This document shows positions 39,639-50,421 of a DNA stretch of 64,000 nt, one piece after another (the first letter of the stretch is position 1; every line of letters begins with the position of its first letter). The notes below the pieces were generated by a model. The model was not told where the DNA came from and did not search any database. It saw only the letters and a program-made list of their open reading frames with translations. The translations under genes and the position numbers were made by a program. The stretch lies in assembly GCA_016124805.1 (NCBI GenBank), contig WGND01000013.1:30731-94730 (forward strand). Reading direction: 5' to 3'. The stretch is from Hyphomicrobiales bacterium. GTDB taxonomy: Bacteria > Pseudomonadota > Alphaproteobacteria > Parvibaculales > Parvibaculaceae.

Positions 39639-40826
39639 TCAGGCTGCAGCCTGCAGCCGCATGGGCAGATATTTGAAACCCTGCAGCACATTGTTAAACG
39701 CCAGTTTGGGCTGATCCACTTCGAGCCTTGCAACCTGCTGCACTACGCTCGTCAGGATGATTTCCATTTCAAGCCGCGCCAGATGCATACCGACGCAACT
39801 ATGTGGCCCGTGCCCCCAGCCGACATGATCGCGCGGATTGCGGCGAATATCGAAACGGTCAGGATCGTCATAATGCCGCTCATCTCGATTGGCCGAAGCA
39901 AAAAGCACCAGCACGCGTGAATGGGCGGGAATTACGCTGTCACCCAGCTCGAACGGCTCGACTGCAAACCGTGTGAAACCCCGAATGGGCGATGCCAGTC
40001 GCACAGCTTCATTGACAACGCCGGGGATCAGATCCGGCTCGGCCCGCAGCTGCACATAGGCGTCCGGGTCAGATGCCAACTGCCACAGCATATGACCCGT
40101 CGCCAATATAGTCGTATCAAGTGCAGGTCCCACATAATCGATGACCATGGCGGTGGCTTCCGCCTGCGAAAGCACGCCCCTGTCTGCCGCATCGAAAAGC
40201 CTGTCAGCCCAGCCACCCGGCTTGACCTGGCTGCGGTTGAGAGTGCGGATATAGCCAAGCAGTTGCAAAATGCGCGGCATGGCCGCGATGCCACGCAGAT
40301 TCAAAACGCCCAGAAGATTGAATGTCGCCGCAGCCCATTTGAGCATGCGGGCACGGCCCCTCTCATTCAGCCCGACCAGTTCCGAAATCACCGTCACCGG
40401 CAGATGCGCTGCAAGCGTGGACATCGCATCAAAAGTCTCGCCCGTCGACAATCCGGCCACCAGTTCGTTCGCTTCCTTCTCAAGCCTTGGACGAAGCTCC
40501 TTAAGTGGCGCGGGCATCACCGGCTGTATCAGCACCTGGCGACGGCGCAGATGTGTCTCGCCGTCACTAGTTAGCGTGATAGGTGACCCATTTCTGTTGA
40601 TGAAATCATTTGCCGCAACGCCCTTCCCGCTCACAAATGTCTGATCGGCGCGCAGCACGGTCCGCACATCAGCAAACCGCCCAACCGCCCATAAACGGCG
40701 CTTCGGCAGCCAGACAGCAGAGCCCATGTCACGTATCATTCTGTATTGCGGATAAGAGTCGCGTAGCGACGCACGCGAATATGGATCGCCCCTGTAAGTC
40801 TTGATCATCCCGCGCCCCAGCGTCAT
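39639..40826 (-). CDS. Cytochrome P450
   Basis: A 395-residue soluble bacterial P450. The I-helix oxygen-binding region is VGPALDTTI, the K-helix ExxR is EAVRLASP, and the heme ligand Cys is in WGHGPHSCVGMHLARLE near the C-terminus. It should use a separate ferredoxin and reductase, which are not nearby. The substrate is unknown. It is probably co-transcribed with the downstream amidohydrolase. Met7 (40808) is an alternative start with a slightly better upstream purine stretch. Confidence 0.92.
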   Translation of the reverse strand: MTLGRGMIKTYRGDPYSRASLRDSYPQYRMIRDMGSAVWLPKRRLWAVGRFADVRTVLRADQTFVSGKGVAANDFINRNGSPITLTSDGETHLRRRQVLIQPVMPAPLKELRPRLEKEANELVAGLSTGETFDAMSTLAAHLPVTVISELVGLNERGRARMLKWAAATFNLLGVLNLRGIAAMPRILQLLGYIRTLNRSQVKPGGWADRLFDAADRGVLSQAEATAMVIDYVGPALDTTILATGHMLWQLASDPDAYVQLRAEPDLIPGVVNEAVRLASPIRGFTRFAVEPFELGDSVIPAHSRVLVLFASANRDERHYDDPDRFDIRRNPRDHVGWGHGPHSCVGMHLARLEMEIILTSVVQQVARLEVDQPKLAFNNVLQGFKYLPMRLQAAA

Positions 40827-41073
40827 TTAAGGGGGTGAGGATAGCATTCCACCTGCGGTCAACTCACGCTGTATGAGTGGACAAACGTCACCGATGACCA
40901 TAAGTCAGCCCGGCCAGTATAGGCTAAACACGCCATTCAGGCCGGTTTTCGGCCAATAAGCTGGTAGACGGAGGGATATCTTCACCCCTGGCGGCTATGC
41001 TGAAACGGCAGATCGCCCTATACTCCCATGCAATCTTGTCATTCGGGGCCGAGCCCACCATCTATGAGTCACC

Positions 41074-41898
41074 ATGAATTATATTGCTGAAATCGACGCC
41101 CCGAGCCGCAATACCGGCGCGATCAAGATCCACAATGCCGAAGCCTTTGAGGGCATGCGCGCCGTTGGCAAGCTGGCCGCCGAGTCGCTTGACCTGCTTG
41201 CCGCCGCCATCAAGCCCGGCATCACCACCGATGCCATCGACAAGCTGGTCTATGATTTCGCACTCGACCATGACAGCTATCCGGCCACGCTGAATTATCG
41301 CGGCTATACCAAATCCTGCTGCACCTCGATCAATCATGTTGTCTGCCACGGCATTCCGACCGACCGCACCCTGCGCGAAGGCGATATCGTCAATGTCGAT
41401 GTGACACTCATCAAGGATGGCTGGCATGGCGATACCAACCGCATGTATTACGTGGGCGACGTGCCGCGCAAAGCCTCGCGCCTTGTCGAGGTAACCTATG
41501 AATCCATGATGCGCGGCATTCAGGCTGTGCGCCCCGGCGCCACGCTGGGCGATATTGGTGCCGCCATCCAGGAATATGCCGAGGGTGAACGCTGCTCGGT
41601 GGTGCGCGAATTCTGCGGCCATGGTCTTGGCCGTGTTTTCCACGACATGCCCAATGTGCTGCATTATGGCCGCAGGGGCGAAGGCATCCAGCTCAAGGAA
41701 GGCATGTTCTTCACCATCGAGCCGATGATCAATGCCGGCAAGCCGGGTGTGAAAATCCTCGCTGACGGCTGGACAGCCGTCACGCGGGACCGCTCGCTCT
41801 CAGCCCAGTTCGAACATTCTATCGGCGTCACAGCCGACGGCTTTGAAATCTTCACCAAATCCCCCGCCGGGCTCGACTGCCCGCCCTATAACGTCTGA
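41074..41898 (+). CDS. map: Methionine aminopeptidase, type I
   Basis: A 274-residue cytoplasmic peptidase that removes the initiator Met from nascent proteins. The five dinuclear metal ligands are visible: Asp in VNVDVTLI, Asp in WHGDTNRMY, His in [10 protein letters not shown], Glu in FTIEPMI and Glu in QFEHSIG. Residues HVVCHGIP mark the substrate-binding His loop. The N-terminal 15 residues are slightly longer than in E. coli Map. It is followed 10 bases later by radC, an arrangement common in Alphaproteobacteria. Confidence 0.95.
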   Translation: MNYIAEIDAPSRNTGAIKIHNAEAFEGMRAVGKLAAESLDLLAAAIKPGITTDAIDKLVYDFALDHDSYPATLNYRGYTKSCCTSINHVVCHGIPTDRTLREGDIVNVDVTLIKDGWHGDTNRMYYVGDVPRKASRLVEVTYESMMRGIQAVRPGATLGDIGAAIQEYAEGERCSVVREFCGHGLGRVFHDMPNVLHYGRRGEGIQLKEGMFFTIEPMINAGKPGVKILADGWTAVTRDRSLSAQFEHSIGVTADGFEIFTKSPAGLDCPPYNV

Positions 41899-41908
41899 TT
41901 GTCCGGGC

Positions 41909-42598
41909 ATGGCGGATGGAGCAGATGCCCGACCGCATTATGCCGGACATCGTGAACGTCTGCGGGCGCGCTTTCTGAATGCCCCCGATGCCCTGCCCGA
42001 TTATGAGCTGCTGGAACTGCTGCTCTTTCGCGCTGTGCCGCGCCGCGATGTGAAACCGCTTGCCAAAAGCCTCATCGCGCATTTCGGCGGCTTCTCGGAA
42101 GTCCTGAATGCCGAGCCCGCGCGCCTCAAGGAAGTCGACGGCGTCAGCGACGGCATCATCACTGAATTCCGTATCGCGCGTGAGGCAGGCCTGCGTCTGG
42201 CGCGGGCCAATGTCATGCGCAAGGAGGTGCTGGGCTCATGGGATGCGCTGCTCGCCTATTGCGCCGCCTCCATGGCGCATAACACTACAGAGCAGTTCCG
42301 CATTCTTTTTCTGGATCGCAAGAATGTTCTGATTGCGGATGAAATCCAGCAAAAGGGAACGGTCGATCACACGCCCGTCTATCCGCGCGAGGTCGTCAAG
42401 CGCGCACTCGAGCTGAATGCTTCTGCCCTCATCCTCGTGCACAACCACCCCTCAGGCGATCCCACGCCGTCGCAAGCCGATGTCGAAATGACCCAGCGCA
42501 TTGCCGAAACGGCAAAACCGCTCGGCATCACGCTGCATGATCACCTGATCATCGGCAAGGGCCGCCACACGAGCTTCAAGTCGGTGGGATTGATCTAG
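41909..42598 (+). CDS. radC: RadC/JAB-domain protein
   Basis: A 229-residue protein from the ATG at 41909; the frame opens at 41843 inside map, which is less likely. The N-terminal part is a helix-hairpin-helix domain ([29 protein letters not shown]); the C-terminal part is a JAB/MPN metalloprotease-like fold with the motif [15 protein letters not shown]. Long annotated as DNA repair protein RadC, though its molecular function is unproven. Codon use and overlap with map suggest an old operon. Confidence 0.93.
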   Translation: MADGADARPHYAGHRERLRARFLNAPDALPDYELLELLLFRAVPRRDVKPLAKSLIAHFGGFSEVLNAEPARLKEVDGVSDGIITEFRIAREAGLRLARANVMRKEVLGSWDALLAYCAASMAHNTTEQFRILFLDRKNVLIADEIQQKGTVDHTPVYPREVVKRALELNASALILVHNHPSGDPTPSQADVEMTQRIAETAKPLGITLHDHLIIGKGRHTSFKSVGLI

Positions 42599-42600
42599 CC

Positions 42601-44091
42601 TCACCCCGCATAGACAGGCGCATGCCGACCCGCCCAGGGCGCGGCCTGTTCCAGCTCATAGGCCATGGCAAATAGCGTCGCCTCCTGGCCCTTGGCGGCC
42701 GCAAACTGGCTGCCGATCGGCAGGCCATTGCTGCTCATGCCCAGCGGCAACGACATGGCCGGCGTGCCCGCCACATTATGGACCGGCGTGTAGGACACAT
42801 AGTCGATCGTGCGCTGATAAAGCGTATCGAAATCAACCGTTGGCGCCTGCACGCCAAGCTTGGGGGCCGGGGTCGCCAGCACAGGTGTCAGCCACACATC
42901 ATAATTCACCATGAATGCCGCGATCTGCTTTTCGACCTCGGCGAAATAGGCAAGCGACACCGCCATCGAATCCGCGGGCTTCTTGGCGTAGAACTCGGCC
43001 AGGCCGATTGTCCATGGTTCCAGCACATCCTCAGGCTTGGCCCCCTTGCTTTTGGCAAGCGCCACAAGCTGTGCCGGACCGGATGCCCAGACGGTCAGAA
43101 AACGATCAATGAATTCCTCGCCATTCAGCGGATCTTTCACCGGCACAATCTCGTGGCCCATATCGGCGCATAGCTTGGCCGTCGCCTCAATCGAGGCCCG
43201 CACATCAGCGTCGGGCTCTTTCCCGAAATAATTCTGCGTGTTGAAGGCAATCTTCAGGCGTTTCTTCGACGGCCCCGTGACAAGCCCTGTCGGCTTGAAG
43301 ACCGCCGCCGCGCCATGATCTTCCGACAGCGCATAGACCGTCGCACTGTCACGCACGCTCACACTGACGCAGTTTTTGACACCGATATCACCCGGCATCT
43401 TGTTCGGCCCCAGATCAAAGCGGCCACGGCTCGGCTTCAGTCCAAAAATGCCGCAACTTGATGCCGGGATACGAATCGACCCGCCGCCGTCTGATGCATG
43501 CGCCACCGGCACCATGCCGGAGGCAACCGCCGCCGCCGCACCACCCGACGAGCCGCCCGTCGAATGATCCAGTGCCCATGGATTATGCGCCGCACCCAGG
43601 CGCAGCGACTCCGTCGTCGCCAGCAGGCCGAATTCCGGCGTATTGGTTTTGCCAAGCACGATCATGCCCGCGTCAATCGCGCTTTTCGCTGTGGGCGATG
43701 TCGCCTCGGCAATCTGATCGCCAAAAATGCGCGAGCCATGCGTCGTCGGCAGCCCCTTCACATCATCAAGGTCCTTGATGAGATAGGGCACACCGGAAAG
43801 CGGGCTGGCCGGCAGTGGCCCCTTGGCTCTCTCACGGGCCTGTTCAAAAGCGGTTGCCACAACGGCATTCACTTTTGGATTGACCGCCTCAACACGTGCA
43901 ATCGCGGCATCGACCAGCTCCAGCGAACTCACCTTGCCGGATTTGACGAGACCCGCCTGCGCCACGGCATCCATGCCGGAATAATCATCTGCCGCGCGCG
44001 CAAATTTGGGCAGCACGCCCGATGCCCCCACCATTACGGCGCCAATGGCTGTCGAGTTCAAAAAGGCCCGGCGGGTCATATGTCTGGTCAT
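42601..44091 (-). CDS. Amidase signature family enzyme, Tat-exported
   Basis: A 496-residue amidase with the Ser-cisSer-Lys triad: Lys in YLIKDLDD (near 108), the glycine-rich [13 protein letters not shown] carrying the nucleophile and cis-Ser, and [14 protein letters not shown]. The N-terminus is a Tat signal ([20 protein letters not shown]), so the enzyme is probably exported folded to the periplasm. It hydrolyses amides or related bonds; specificity cannot be read. It is divergent from a LysR regulator gene at 44217, which probably controls it from the 125-base AT-rich space between them. Confidence 0.92.
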   Translation of the reverse strand: MTRHMTRRAFLNSTAIGAVMVGASGVLPKFARAADDYSGMDAVAQAGLVKSGKVSSLELVDAAIARVEAVNPKVNAVVATAFEQARERAKGPLPASPLSGVPYLIKDLDDVKGLPTTHGSRIFGDQIAEATSPTAKSAIDAGMIVLGKTNTPEFGLLATTESLRLGAAHNPWALDHSTGGSSGGAAAAVASGMVPVAHASDGGGSIRIPASSCGIFGLKPSRGRFDLGPNKMPGDIGVKNCVSVSVRDSATVYALSEDHGAAAVFKPTGLVTGPSKKRLKIAFNTQNYFGKEPDADVRASIEATAKLCADMGHEIVPVKDPLNGEEFIDRFLTVWASGPAQLVALAKSKGAKPEDVLEPWTIGLAEFYAKKPADSMAVSLAYFAEVEKQIAAFMVNYDVWLTPVLATPAPKLGVQAPTVDFDTLYQRTIDYVSYTPVHNVAGTPAMSLPLGMSSNGLPIGSQFAAAKGQEATLFAMAYELEQAAPWAGRHAPVYAG

Positions 44092-44216
44092 GCGTCATCC
44101 TCCCGAGATGTTCTCAGCTTTGATTTCTATGAATCACTAGGCGGAAGTGTAACGCTCGAGATAAAATAGAAAATAGAATAAGATAGTTCATCTCTTTCTA
44201 TAAATTAGGTATATAT

Positions 44217-45128
44217 ATGCAGCCCAATCTTGTCGACCAGCTCGAAGTTTTCCTGGCCATCGCTGAAACAGGCAGCTTTTCAGCCGCTGCCAAGCGATTG
44301 GGCCGCGCCGTCTCCGCCGTCACTTATGGGCTCGGCAATCTGGAATCCCACTACCAGATCACCCTGTTCGACCGCTCCGGCTACAGGCCCCGGCTGACGG
44401 AGGAAGGCCATGCCCTGCTTCAGGATGCCGAAATCATCTTCCGGCGCATCGACCGGCTCAATGCGCGCATCTCCGCGCTCCGCAACAATGCCGATGTTGA
44501 AATCAGGATCGCCGTCGATGCCGGCTTTGATCACGCGTTGCTGGGGGCCGCCGTCGCCGACCTCATGGCGGAATTCCCGCATGTGAATCTGCGGCTCAAA
44601 ACCGTCCATGAAGCCAGCGCCATGACGGAACTTCAGGCCGGCAAGGTGCAGATCGCCCTGCTCCCGCTTCAGGCCGGCCTGCCCGGCAAAGGCATTGACG
44701 GGCGCGACATCGCACTGGCCCAGCACCGCATCGTTGCGGCCCCCGGCCACCCCCTGGCAAAACTGCCCGATGGTTTCCCCCTCAGCGCGCTTGACGATCA
44801 CCGCCAGATCATTGTTGCCGATCCCGAGATCGACATGCGCCGCCTCGATTATCGTGTCCACATCACCGATGTGATGATCGTGGACAGCTATGAAATGCAG
44901 ATCGAACTCATCCGGCGCGGCATTGTCTGGGGTTTTGCGCTCACCCATCACGTCAGGGCCGATGTGGCCGCAGGGCGTCTGCGCGAGCTTCACTGTGCCG
45001 CTGTTGAACAGCCCGGCACGCTGCGATTTGGCGCGGTCTGGCTTGTCAAAACCCCGCCGGGGCCCGCCGCGACGCGCCTTCTCGACCTGATCAGCCACCA
45101 TTCGACCCATCCCGCCCCTGCCTATTGA
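44217..45128 (+). CDS. LysR family transcriptional regulator
   Basis: A 303-residue LysR-type regulator. The N-terminal winged helix reads DQLEVFLAIAETGSFSAAAKRLG then AVSAVTYGLGNLE, with effector-binding domain from about residue 95 on. Divergent from the Tat-exported amidase, the classical LysR arrangement, so it probably activates or represses that gene in response to a substrate or product. In the second helix of the HTH the typical Q/S residues are replaced by RAVSAVTYG, a common variant. Confidence 0.9.
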   Translation: MQPNLVDQLEVFLAIAETGSFSAAAKRLGRAVSAVTYGLGNLESHYQITLFDRSGYRPRLTEEGHALLQDAEIIFRRIDRLNARISALRNNADVEIRIAVDAGFDHALLGAAVADLMAEFPHVNLRLKTVHEASAMTELQAGKVQIALLPLQAGLPGKGIDGRDIALAQHRIVAAPGHPLAKLPDGFPLSALDDHRQIIVADPEIDMRRLDYRVHITDVMIVDSYEMQIELIRRGIVWGFALTHHVRADVAAGRLRELHCAAVEQPGTLRFGAVWLVKTPPGPAATRLLDLISHHSTHPAPAY

Positions 45129-45187
45129 GCCGCCTCCCACCATCTGCTAAACCCGCGACTTCTCCCCCAACCTTTTGAGGCGCCCGC

Positions 45188-46495
45188 ATGATCCCTCGTT
45201 ATTCCCGGCCGGAAATGGTCGCCATCTGGTCGCCAGAGACGAAATTCCGCATCTGGTTCGAAATCGAGGCCCATGCCTGCGACGCACTGGCGGAACTGGG
45301 TGTCATCCCCAGGGAATCGGCCAAAAATATCTGGGACAAGGGCGGCAAGGCCGAATTTGAGGTGGCGCGGATCGACGAGATCGAGCGCGAGGTCAAGCAT
45401 GACGTCATCGCCTTCCTGACCCATTTGAGCGAATTTATCGGGCCCGATTCCCGCTTCGTACATCAGGGCATGACGTCATCTGACGTGCTCGACACCTGCC
45501 TCAGCGTGCAGCTCGCCCGCGCCAGCGACCTGCTGCTGGCCGACATGGATGTGCTGCTCGAAGCCCTCAAGCGCCGCGCCTTTGAACACAAACACACCCT
45601 CACCATTGGTCGCAGCCACGGCATCCATGCCGAGCCCACCACTTTTGGCGTGAAGCTTGCGCAGGCCTACGCCGAGTTTTCCCGCTGCCGTGAGCGTCTT
45701 GTCGCCGCACGTGCCGAAATCGCCACCTGCGCCATTTCCGGCGCGGTCGGCACCTTCGCCAATATCGACCCCCGCGTCGAAGAGCATGTCGCCAAGGCAC
45801 TGGGCCTTTCGGTTGAGCCGGTCTCAACACAGGTCATCCCGCGCGACCGGCATGCCATGTATTTCGCCACACTCGGCGTCATCGCCAGCAGCGTGGAGCG
45901 TCTCGCCACCGAAATTCGCCATCTTCAGCGTACGGAAGTTCTGGAAGCCGAGGAGTTTTTCTCCGCCGGTCAGAAGGGTTCCTCCGCCATGCCGCATAAG
46001 CGCAATCCGGTGCTGACGGAGAACTTGACAGGCCTTGCCCGTCTGGTGCGCGGCATGGCCCTGCCCGCCATGGAAAATGTGGCGCTCTGGCACGAACGCG
46101 ACATCTCGCATTCCTCCGTTGAGCGCATGATCGCGCCGGACGCCACCGTCACGCTCGACTTCGCGCTGATGCGTCTGGCGGGCGTCATCGACAAGCTGCT
46201 CATCTATCCCGAAAACATGCAGAAAAATCTCGATCTGCTGGGCGGCCTCGTCCATTCCCAGCGTGTGCTGCTGGCCCTCACCCAGAAGGGTGTTTCACGC
46301 GAGGACAGCTACAGCCTCGTCCAGCGCAACGCCATGCCCGTCTGGCGCGGTGAAGGCAATTTCCTTGAGCTTCTCAAAGCCGACAAGGATGTCGCCGCCA
46401 AGCTCAGCGACAAGGAGCTCGAAGAGCTTTTCGACTTTGGCTATCACACCAAACATGTCGACACGATCTTCAAGCGTGTCTTCGGCGAGGCCTGA
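45188..46495 (+). CDS. purB: Adenylosuccinate lyase
   Basis: A 435-residue member of the fumarase/aspartase superfamily that performs two steps of purine synthesis (SAICAR to AICAR, adenylosuccinate to AMP). The superfamily signature is GSSAMPHKRNP with the catalytic Ser loop; other conserved parts are HQGMTSSDVLDT and GRSHGIHAEP. Length fits the alphaproteobacterial/Bacillus type. It is separated from the main purine cluster (50789-54708) by about 4.3 kb. Confidence 0.96.
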   Translation: MIPRYSRPEMVAIWSPETKFRIWFEIEAHACDALAELGVIPRESAKNIWDKGGKAEFEVARIDEIEREVKHDVIAFLTHLSEFIGPDSRFVHQGMTSSDVLDTCLSVQLARASDLLLADMDVLLEALKRRAFEHKHTLTIGRSHGIHAEPTTFGVKLAQAYAEFSRCRERLVAARAEIATCAISGAVGTFANIDPRVEEHVAKALGLSVEPVSTQVIPRDRHAMYFATLGVIASSVERLATEIRHLQRTEVLEAEEFFSAGQKGSSAMPHKRNPVLTENLTGLARLVRGMALPAMENVALWHERDISHSSVERMIAPDATVTLDFALMRLAGVIDKLLIYPENMQKNLDLLGGLVHSQRVLLALTQKGVSREDSYSLVQRNAMPVWRGEGNFLELLKADKDVAAKLSDKELEELFDFGYHTKHVDTIFKRVFGEA

Positions 46496-46578
46496 CAACA
46501 TGGCATTGGCATGGTCACCAGCGCGTCATATCGCCGACTATAATGGCGAGATAATCGATCTTACCGGAGTCTGTCCCC

Positions 46579-47304
46579 ATGCCTCTTCGCACCGCCTTTG
46601 ACGGCTCGCATCGCCGCCGCATCTATATCTTTCGCCATGGCGATGTCTCCTATGTCGATGACAATGGTGTCCGCGTTGCAGACTCAACCATCGTGCCGCT
46701 GACCACATGGGGCCGCGAACAGGCAACCATGACCGGCAAGGCGCTCGCCAACATCCCCTTTGACCGCGCCATTGCGTCGAGCTTCCCCCGCTCCGTCGAA
46801 ACCGCCACGCTCATTCTCGAGGGTCGTGGCGTCGAGATCGAGAAGGAAGATGCCTTCGTCGAGTTTCAGGGCGATGCCGGCACGCGCAATGCCGTCACCG
46901 ATCTGAACGAGCTCGCTTATGCCTTCAAGGATGCGCATGTGCCCGGTGCGCGCTATATCGGCGGCGATGTTTTCGAAGATGTCTATGCCCGCGTCATCAA
47001 TCGCTTTGAAGAAGTGCTGGCCGAGAAAAACTGGGAAACCCTCGCCATCGTTGCCCATGGCGGCATCAATCGTCTCTTCCTCGGCTGGGCCTTCGGCACA
47101 GGCCTCGCCAATTTCAATGCCATCGATCAGAACACCTGCTGCTTCAACGTCATCGACGTCGACACCCATCCCGAGACAGGTGAGGTTGTGCGCAAATGCG
47201 TCCGCAGCATGAACACAGCCGTCTATGACATCCCCAAAGAGTCGAGCCACCTCTATTCGCTCGAACAGATCGCCATGCGGCTCCAGAAAAAAGCGGTCTC
47301 CTGA
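46579..47304 (+). CDS. Histidine phosphatase family protein
   Basis: A 241-residue phosphoglycerate-mutase-like phosphatase. The catalytic RHG is in IYIFRHGDVSY near residue 18, and the second catalytic His is in IVAHGGINRLFLG. The active-site pattern fits broad-specificity phosphatases or alpha-ribazole phosphatase (CobC-like), but there are no cobalamin genes near. Residues between 90 and 130 differ from standard GpmB. It follows purB by 83 bases on the same strand. Confidence 0.85.
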   Translation: MPLRTAFDGSHRRRIYIFRHGDVSYVDDNGVRVADSTIVPLTTWGREQATMTGKALANIPFDRAIASSFPRSVETATLILEGRGVEIEKEDAFVEFQGDAGTRNAVTDLNELAYAFKDAHVPGARYIGGDVFEDVYARVINRFEEVLAEKNWETLAIVAHGGINRLFLGWAFGTGLANFNAIDQNTCCFNVIDVDTHPETGEVVRKCVRSMNTAVYDIPKESSHLYSLEQIAMRLQKKAVS

Positions 47305-47308
47305 AGCA

Positions 47309-48061
47309 TCAGCGCACGCCTGCCCAGCCAAAGGCACGGCGTAATTCTTCTGCTGCATGGTCAGGATACCATTGCCCATGCGAGAGGATGATGCGGGCAG
47401 GTTTCCAGGAGAGCATTTTTTCAACGGCCTGCTTCACATCGCCATGATGCCCGGCAAATGTCGCGCGCAGATCACGCGGCATCGAGCCATGTGGCGCTGC
47501 AACCCCGCTGATGCGGCATAGAAACCGCCAGACGAGACTGGGTGTTTTGCTGGCTTCAAAATTCTCGATGAGATCAGCCAGAACAAGCGTGTGTGATGCC
47601 GGATGGAAGAAATCGGCTTCCGTCATGAAATGCCCCGGCACCAGCACATGCCGGATTTCATCATGCCATTCAGGCACCGGCGTGGGCCCCAGCACATGAT
47701 CAAATTCAACGCCGATCTCGCGTGCTTTCTCCTCCACGCGCGGCGCCGCATAGCTGATCGCCTGCGGATGGGCCGCCTGCCACGCGCCCACCCACCAGTA
47801 ATGAATTTTGTTCGGCGCGACGATGTGGGCAACCCGTCCCAGCGCATCAACTTCTTGACGCAACGCATCAGTCAGGGGCGTTGGCGAATGCACCCATAAA
47901 TCGCCGTCACTCAGGCGAATAATCGTCATGCGGGTGGTGAAGGGTAATTTGAGCCACAGCCAGTTCATCCCGATCACGGGGCCATCGACGATCCACACAT
48001 TTTCCGCAACCGGTTTAAGAGTGTTGATCGGCTCGTAGGTTTCCAGTTTGAACATGGGCAC
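47309..48061 (-). CDS. DUF4336 domain-containing protein (metallo-hydrolase-like)
   Basis: A 250-residue protein with the DUF4336 pattern: YEPINTLKPVAENVWIVDGP at the start, WVHSPTPL, IVAPNKIHYWWV and VPGHFMTEADFFHPASHTLVLADLIE. The overall plan resembles the metallo-beta-lactamase fold with a degenerate metal site. The function is not known. It is 18 bases downstream of the PQQ-enzyme gene and may be in the same transcript. Start could be the third residue (48055). Confidence 0.85.
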   Translation of the reverse strand: MPMFKLETYEPINTLKPVAENVWIVDGPVIGMNWLWLKLPFTTRMTIIRLSDGDLWVHSPTPLTDALRQEVDALGRVAHIVAPNKIHYWWVGAWQAAHPQAISYAAPRVEEKAREIGVEFDHVLGPTPVPEWHDEIRHVLVPGHFMTEADFFHPASHTLVLADLIENFEASKTPSLVWRFLCRISGVAAPHGSMPRDLRATFAGHHGDVKQAVEKMLSWKPARIILSHGQWYPDHAAEELRRAFGWAGVR

Positions 48062-48079
48062 CTCCGTCAGTCGTTGCGC

Positions 48080-50032
48080 TCACTCCGGCAGCGCATAGGC
48101 AACAAGACTGTCACCAAGATCAGTTCCGGCAGAGCCGTTGCCGCCTGCAGCAATGACAACATATTGGCGACCCCGCCATGAGTAGGACATCGGGGTTGCC
48201 TGCCCACCGGCCGGCAGGCGCCCGCGCCACAATTCTTCGCCCGTCTCGATGTTGAAGGCGCGCAGGTAATTATCCATCGTGGCAGCGATGAAAATCAAAC
48301 CGCTGGCCGTAATAAAGGGTCCGCCCAGATTGGGCGTACCCCATTCAATCGGCAAGGGCACAGGTGCGAGGTCCCGCACCGTGCCAAGCGGCCGGGCCCA
48401 TTTGATGGAGCCGTCCTTCAGATCAACGGCCACCAGCTTGCCCCATGGCGGCGGCGTGCAGGGCAACCCCAGCGGCGAGAGAAACAGCTCGCGCTTGACC
48501 GCAAAGGGCGCGCCCTCCTGCGGCGCCAGTTCACCGGCTTCACTGGCTTCTTTTTCGCCCTCATAATTTTCACGCTTGATCAGCGTGATGACATGGGCAA
48601 TTTCGCTTTCATTGACGATGGCGATCTGGCGCACCGGATCAAAGGCCATGCCGCCCCAGTTCGCGCCACCACCCGTAAAGGGATAGACAATCGTTCCCTG
48701 CAAGCTTGGCGGCGTAAAGAGCCCATCGCTGCGCAATTTGTCGAGCCGCTTTCGGCAGGCGCGCTTGTCGAGCCAGGCCATACCCCACACATCATCATGC
48801 CCGAGCGATTGACGGATCAGCGGCGGCGGCTTGAGAGGAAAAGGCTGCGTCGGCGACAGCAGCTCGCCCGGCGCGCCGCCCTGCGGCACAGGCCGCTCCT
48901 CCACGGGAAACATCGGTTTGCCCGTCTCCCTGTCGAGCACAAACATGAAACCGGTCTTCGTCACCTGCACAACAGCGTCAACCGGCACGCCATCCTTCAT
49001 GATGGTGGCAAGCGTCGGCTGGGCCGGCAGATCATAATCCCAGACATCGTGATGCACGGTCTGGAACGACCAGACAACCTCACCGGTTGCCGCCTTCAGC
49101 GCCACGACAGAATTGGCGTAGCGATTGTCGCCGGGCCGCATGCCACCATAAAAATCGGGGCTCGGACTGGAGGTCGGCAGGAAAATCAATCCGCGCGCCA
49201 CGTCAACCGACATCGGCGCCCAGACATTGGCCGCACCGGCATCAATATGGCGACCATCATCACCCGGTAGCAGAGGTTCAAAAACCCAGCGGAGCGCGCC
49301 GCTGCGCGCATCATAGGCGCGAACCCGCCCCGATGGCGCGGTCTTGCGGGCATTGTCGCTGATGGCGGAGCCCACAATGACAAGCCCCTGCGTCACGACC
49401 GGGGGCGATGTCATCTGAAACTCACCCGGCCAGACCAGCAGACGGTCAGGGCCTGCCGTCACCTCACCAGGGCGTACCGGGTTGGCGCCGAAATCCTCGC
49501 ATGGCTTGCCGGTGCCCGCATCCAGCGCGATCAGGCGGCCATCCACCGTGCCGGTGAAAATGCGGCTGGAACAGGGCTCAATGTCGGAGGCGTCGGGATC
49601 TTTCCAATAGGCCACACCGCGGCAATTATATTGATTGGCCGGTCGCCGATCCGCCGAAATCTCGGGATCAAACGACCACCGGCGCTCTCCCGTGCCGGGA
49701 TCAAGCGCAATGACCTCATTAAAGGGCGTGCAGAAAACCAGGCTGTCTTCAACAAAGATCGGGGTGGCTTCGAAAGCCGTGCGTTTGAGCGCCGCCTCGC
49801 TCCGCCCTTCCAGCGCGCCGGTGTTGAATTCCCAGACTTCATCCAGATCTTCAACATTGTCCGGCGTGATCTGGCGCGCATCGACATAGCGACGCCCGCC
49901 GGCATCACCGCCATAATGCTGCCAGTCCCCGGCCCTCGCGCCATCCATGGCAAAGACGACCAGACAGGCACAGGCGATGACATGCCACGCAGGTGTCGTC
50001 AGAAAACGGAATGAAGTGCGAATCGCCAACAA
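48080..50032 (-). CDS. PQQ-dependent quinoprotein dehydrogenase (GCD-like, secreted)
   Basis: A 650-residue pyrroloquinoline-quinone enzyme with N-terminal signal/anchor (WHVIACACLVVFAMDGARAG). The mature part is an eight-bladed propeller: DWQHYGGDAGGRRYV, WEFNTGALEG, VALDPGTGERRWSFDP and later WRGRQYVVIAAGGNGSAGT, the conserved last blade. It resembles the soluble part of membrane glucose dehydrogenase, without the five N-terminal membrane helices of Gcd. It oxidises an alcohol or sugar in the periplasm and passes electrons to the respiratory chain. No PQQ biosynthesis genes are in the window. Confidence 0.9.
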   Translation of the reverse strand: MLAIRTSFRFLTTPAWHVIACACLVVFAMDGARAGDWQHYGGDAGGRRYVDARQITPDNVEDLDEVWEFNTGALEGRSEAALKRTAFEATPIFVEDSLVFCTPFNEVIALDPGTGERRWSFDPEISADRRPANQYNCRGVAYWKDPDASDIEPCSSRIFTGTVDGRLIALDAGTGKPCEDFGANPVRPGEVTAGPDRLLVWPGEFQMTSPPVVTQGLVIVGSAISDNARKTAPSGRVRAYDARSGALRWVFEPLLPGDDGRHIDAGAANVWAPMSVDVARGLIFLPTSSPSPDFYGGMRPGDNRYANSVVALKAATGEVVWSFQTVHHDVWDYDLPAQPTLATIMKDGVPVDAVVQVTKTGFMFVLDRETGKPMFPVEERPVPQGGAPGELLSPTQPFPLKPPPLIRQSLGHDDVWGMAWLDKRACRKRLDKLRSDGLFTPPSLQGTIVYPFTGGGANWGGMAFDPVRQIAIVNESEIAHVITLIKRENYEGEKEASEAGELAPQEGAPFAVKRELFLSPLGLPCTPPPWGKLVAVDLKDGSIKWARPLGTVRDLAPVPLPIEWGTPNLGGPFITASGLIFIAATMDNYLRAFNIETGEELWRGRLPAGGQATPMSYSWRGRQYVVIAAGGNGSAGTDLGDSLVAYALPE

Positions 50033-50097
50033 GGCCCCCTCAAGCTACAGCCTGCAGCTTAGAGCCTTTTTCGGCAGATCGCGAAAACGGCCTGAAA

Positions 50098-50421
50098 TTA
50101 TTTGTCGGCCTGGATCTGGCTGACGGCCTCGGCAAGCAGTTCATCCATGGTGCGGCGGATCTGATGATCGGACTGCTCGACATTTTTGGCATCAAGCGCG
50201 CCGCGAATCTTGCGGAAAACATCCTCTTCGCCCGGCTCTTCCAGATCGGAGGCCACGACTTCACCGGCAAAAGCAGTCGCTTCATCGCCCGTCAGCCCCA
50301 TCAGGCCGGCGGCCCACAAACCCAGCAGCTTGTTGCGGCGGGCCAGCGCCTTGAACCGGAGATCGGCGTCATGAGCGAATTTTTTCTCGAAACTGTCTTC
50401 TCGTTTGTCGAATGTGGACAT
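50098..50421 (-). CDS. F1-ATPase inhibitor subunit zeta (DUF1476)
   Basis: A 107-residue protein starting MSTFDKREDSFEKKFAHD, the hallmark N-terminus of DUF1476. In Paracoccus this family is the zeta subunit, which blocks ATP hydrolysis by inserting its N-terminal helix into F1. All-helical, no signal. The frame extends upstream to 50604, but the family start is certain. It is divergent from purC, as in many Alphaproteobacteria, and supports the taxonomic assignment. Confidence 0.93.
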   Translation of the reverse strand: MSTFDKREDSFEKKFAHDADLRFKALARRNKLLGLWAAGLMGLTGDEATAFAGEVVASDLEEPGEEDVFRKIRGALDAKNVEQSDHQIRRTMDELLAEAVSQIQADK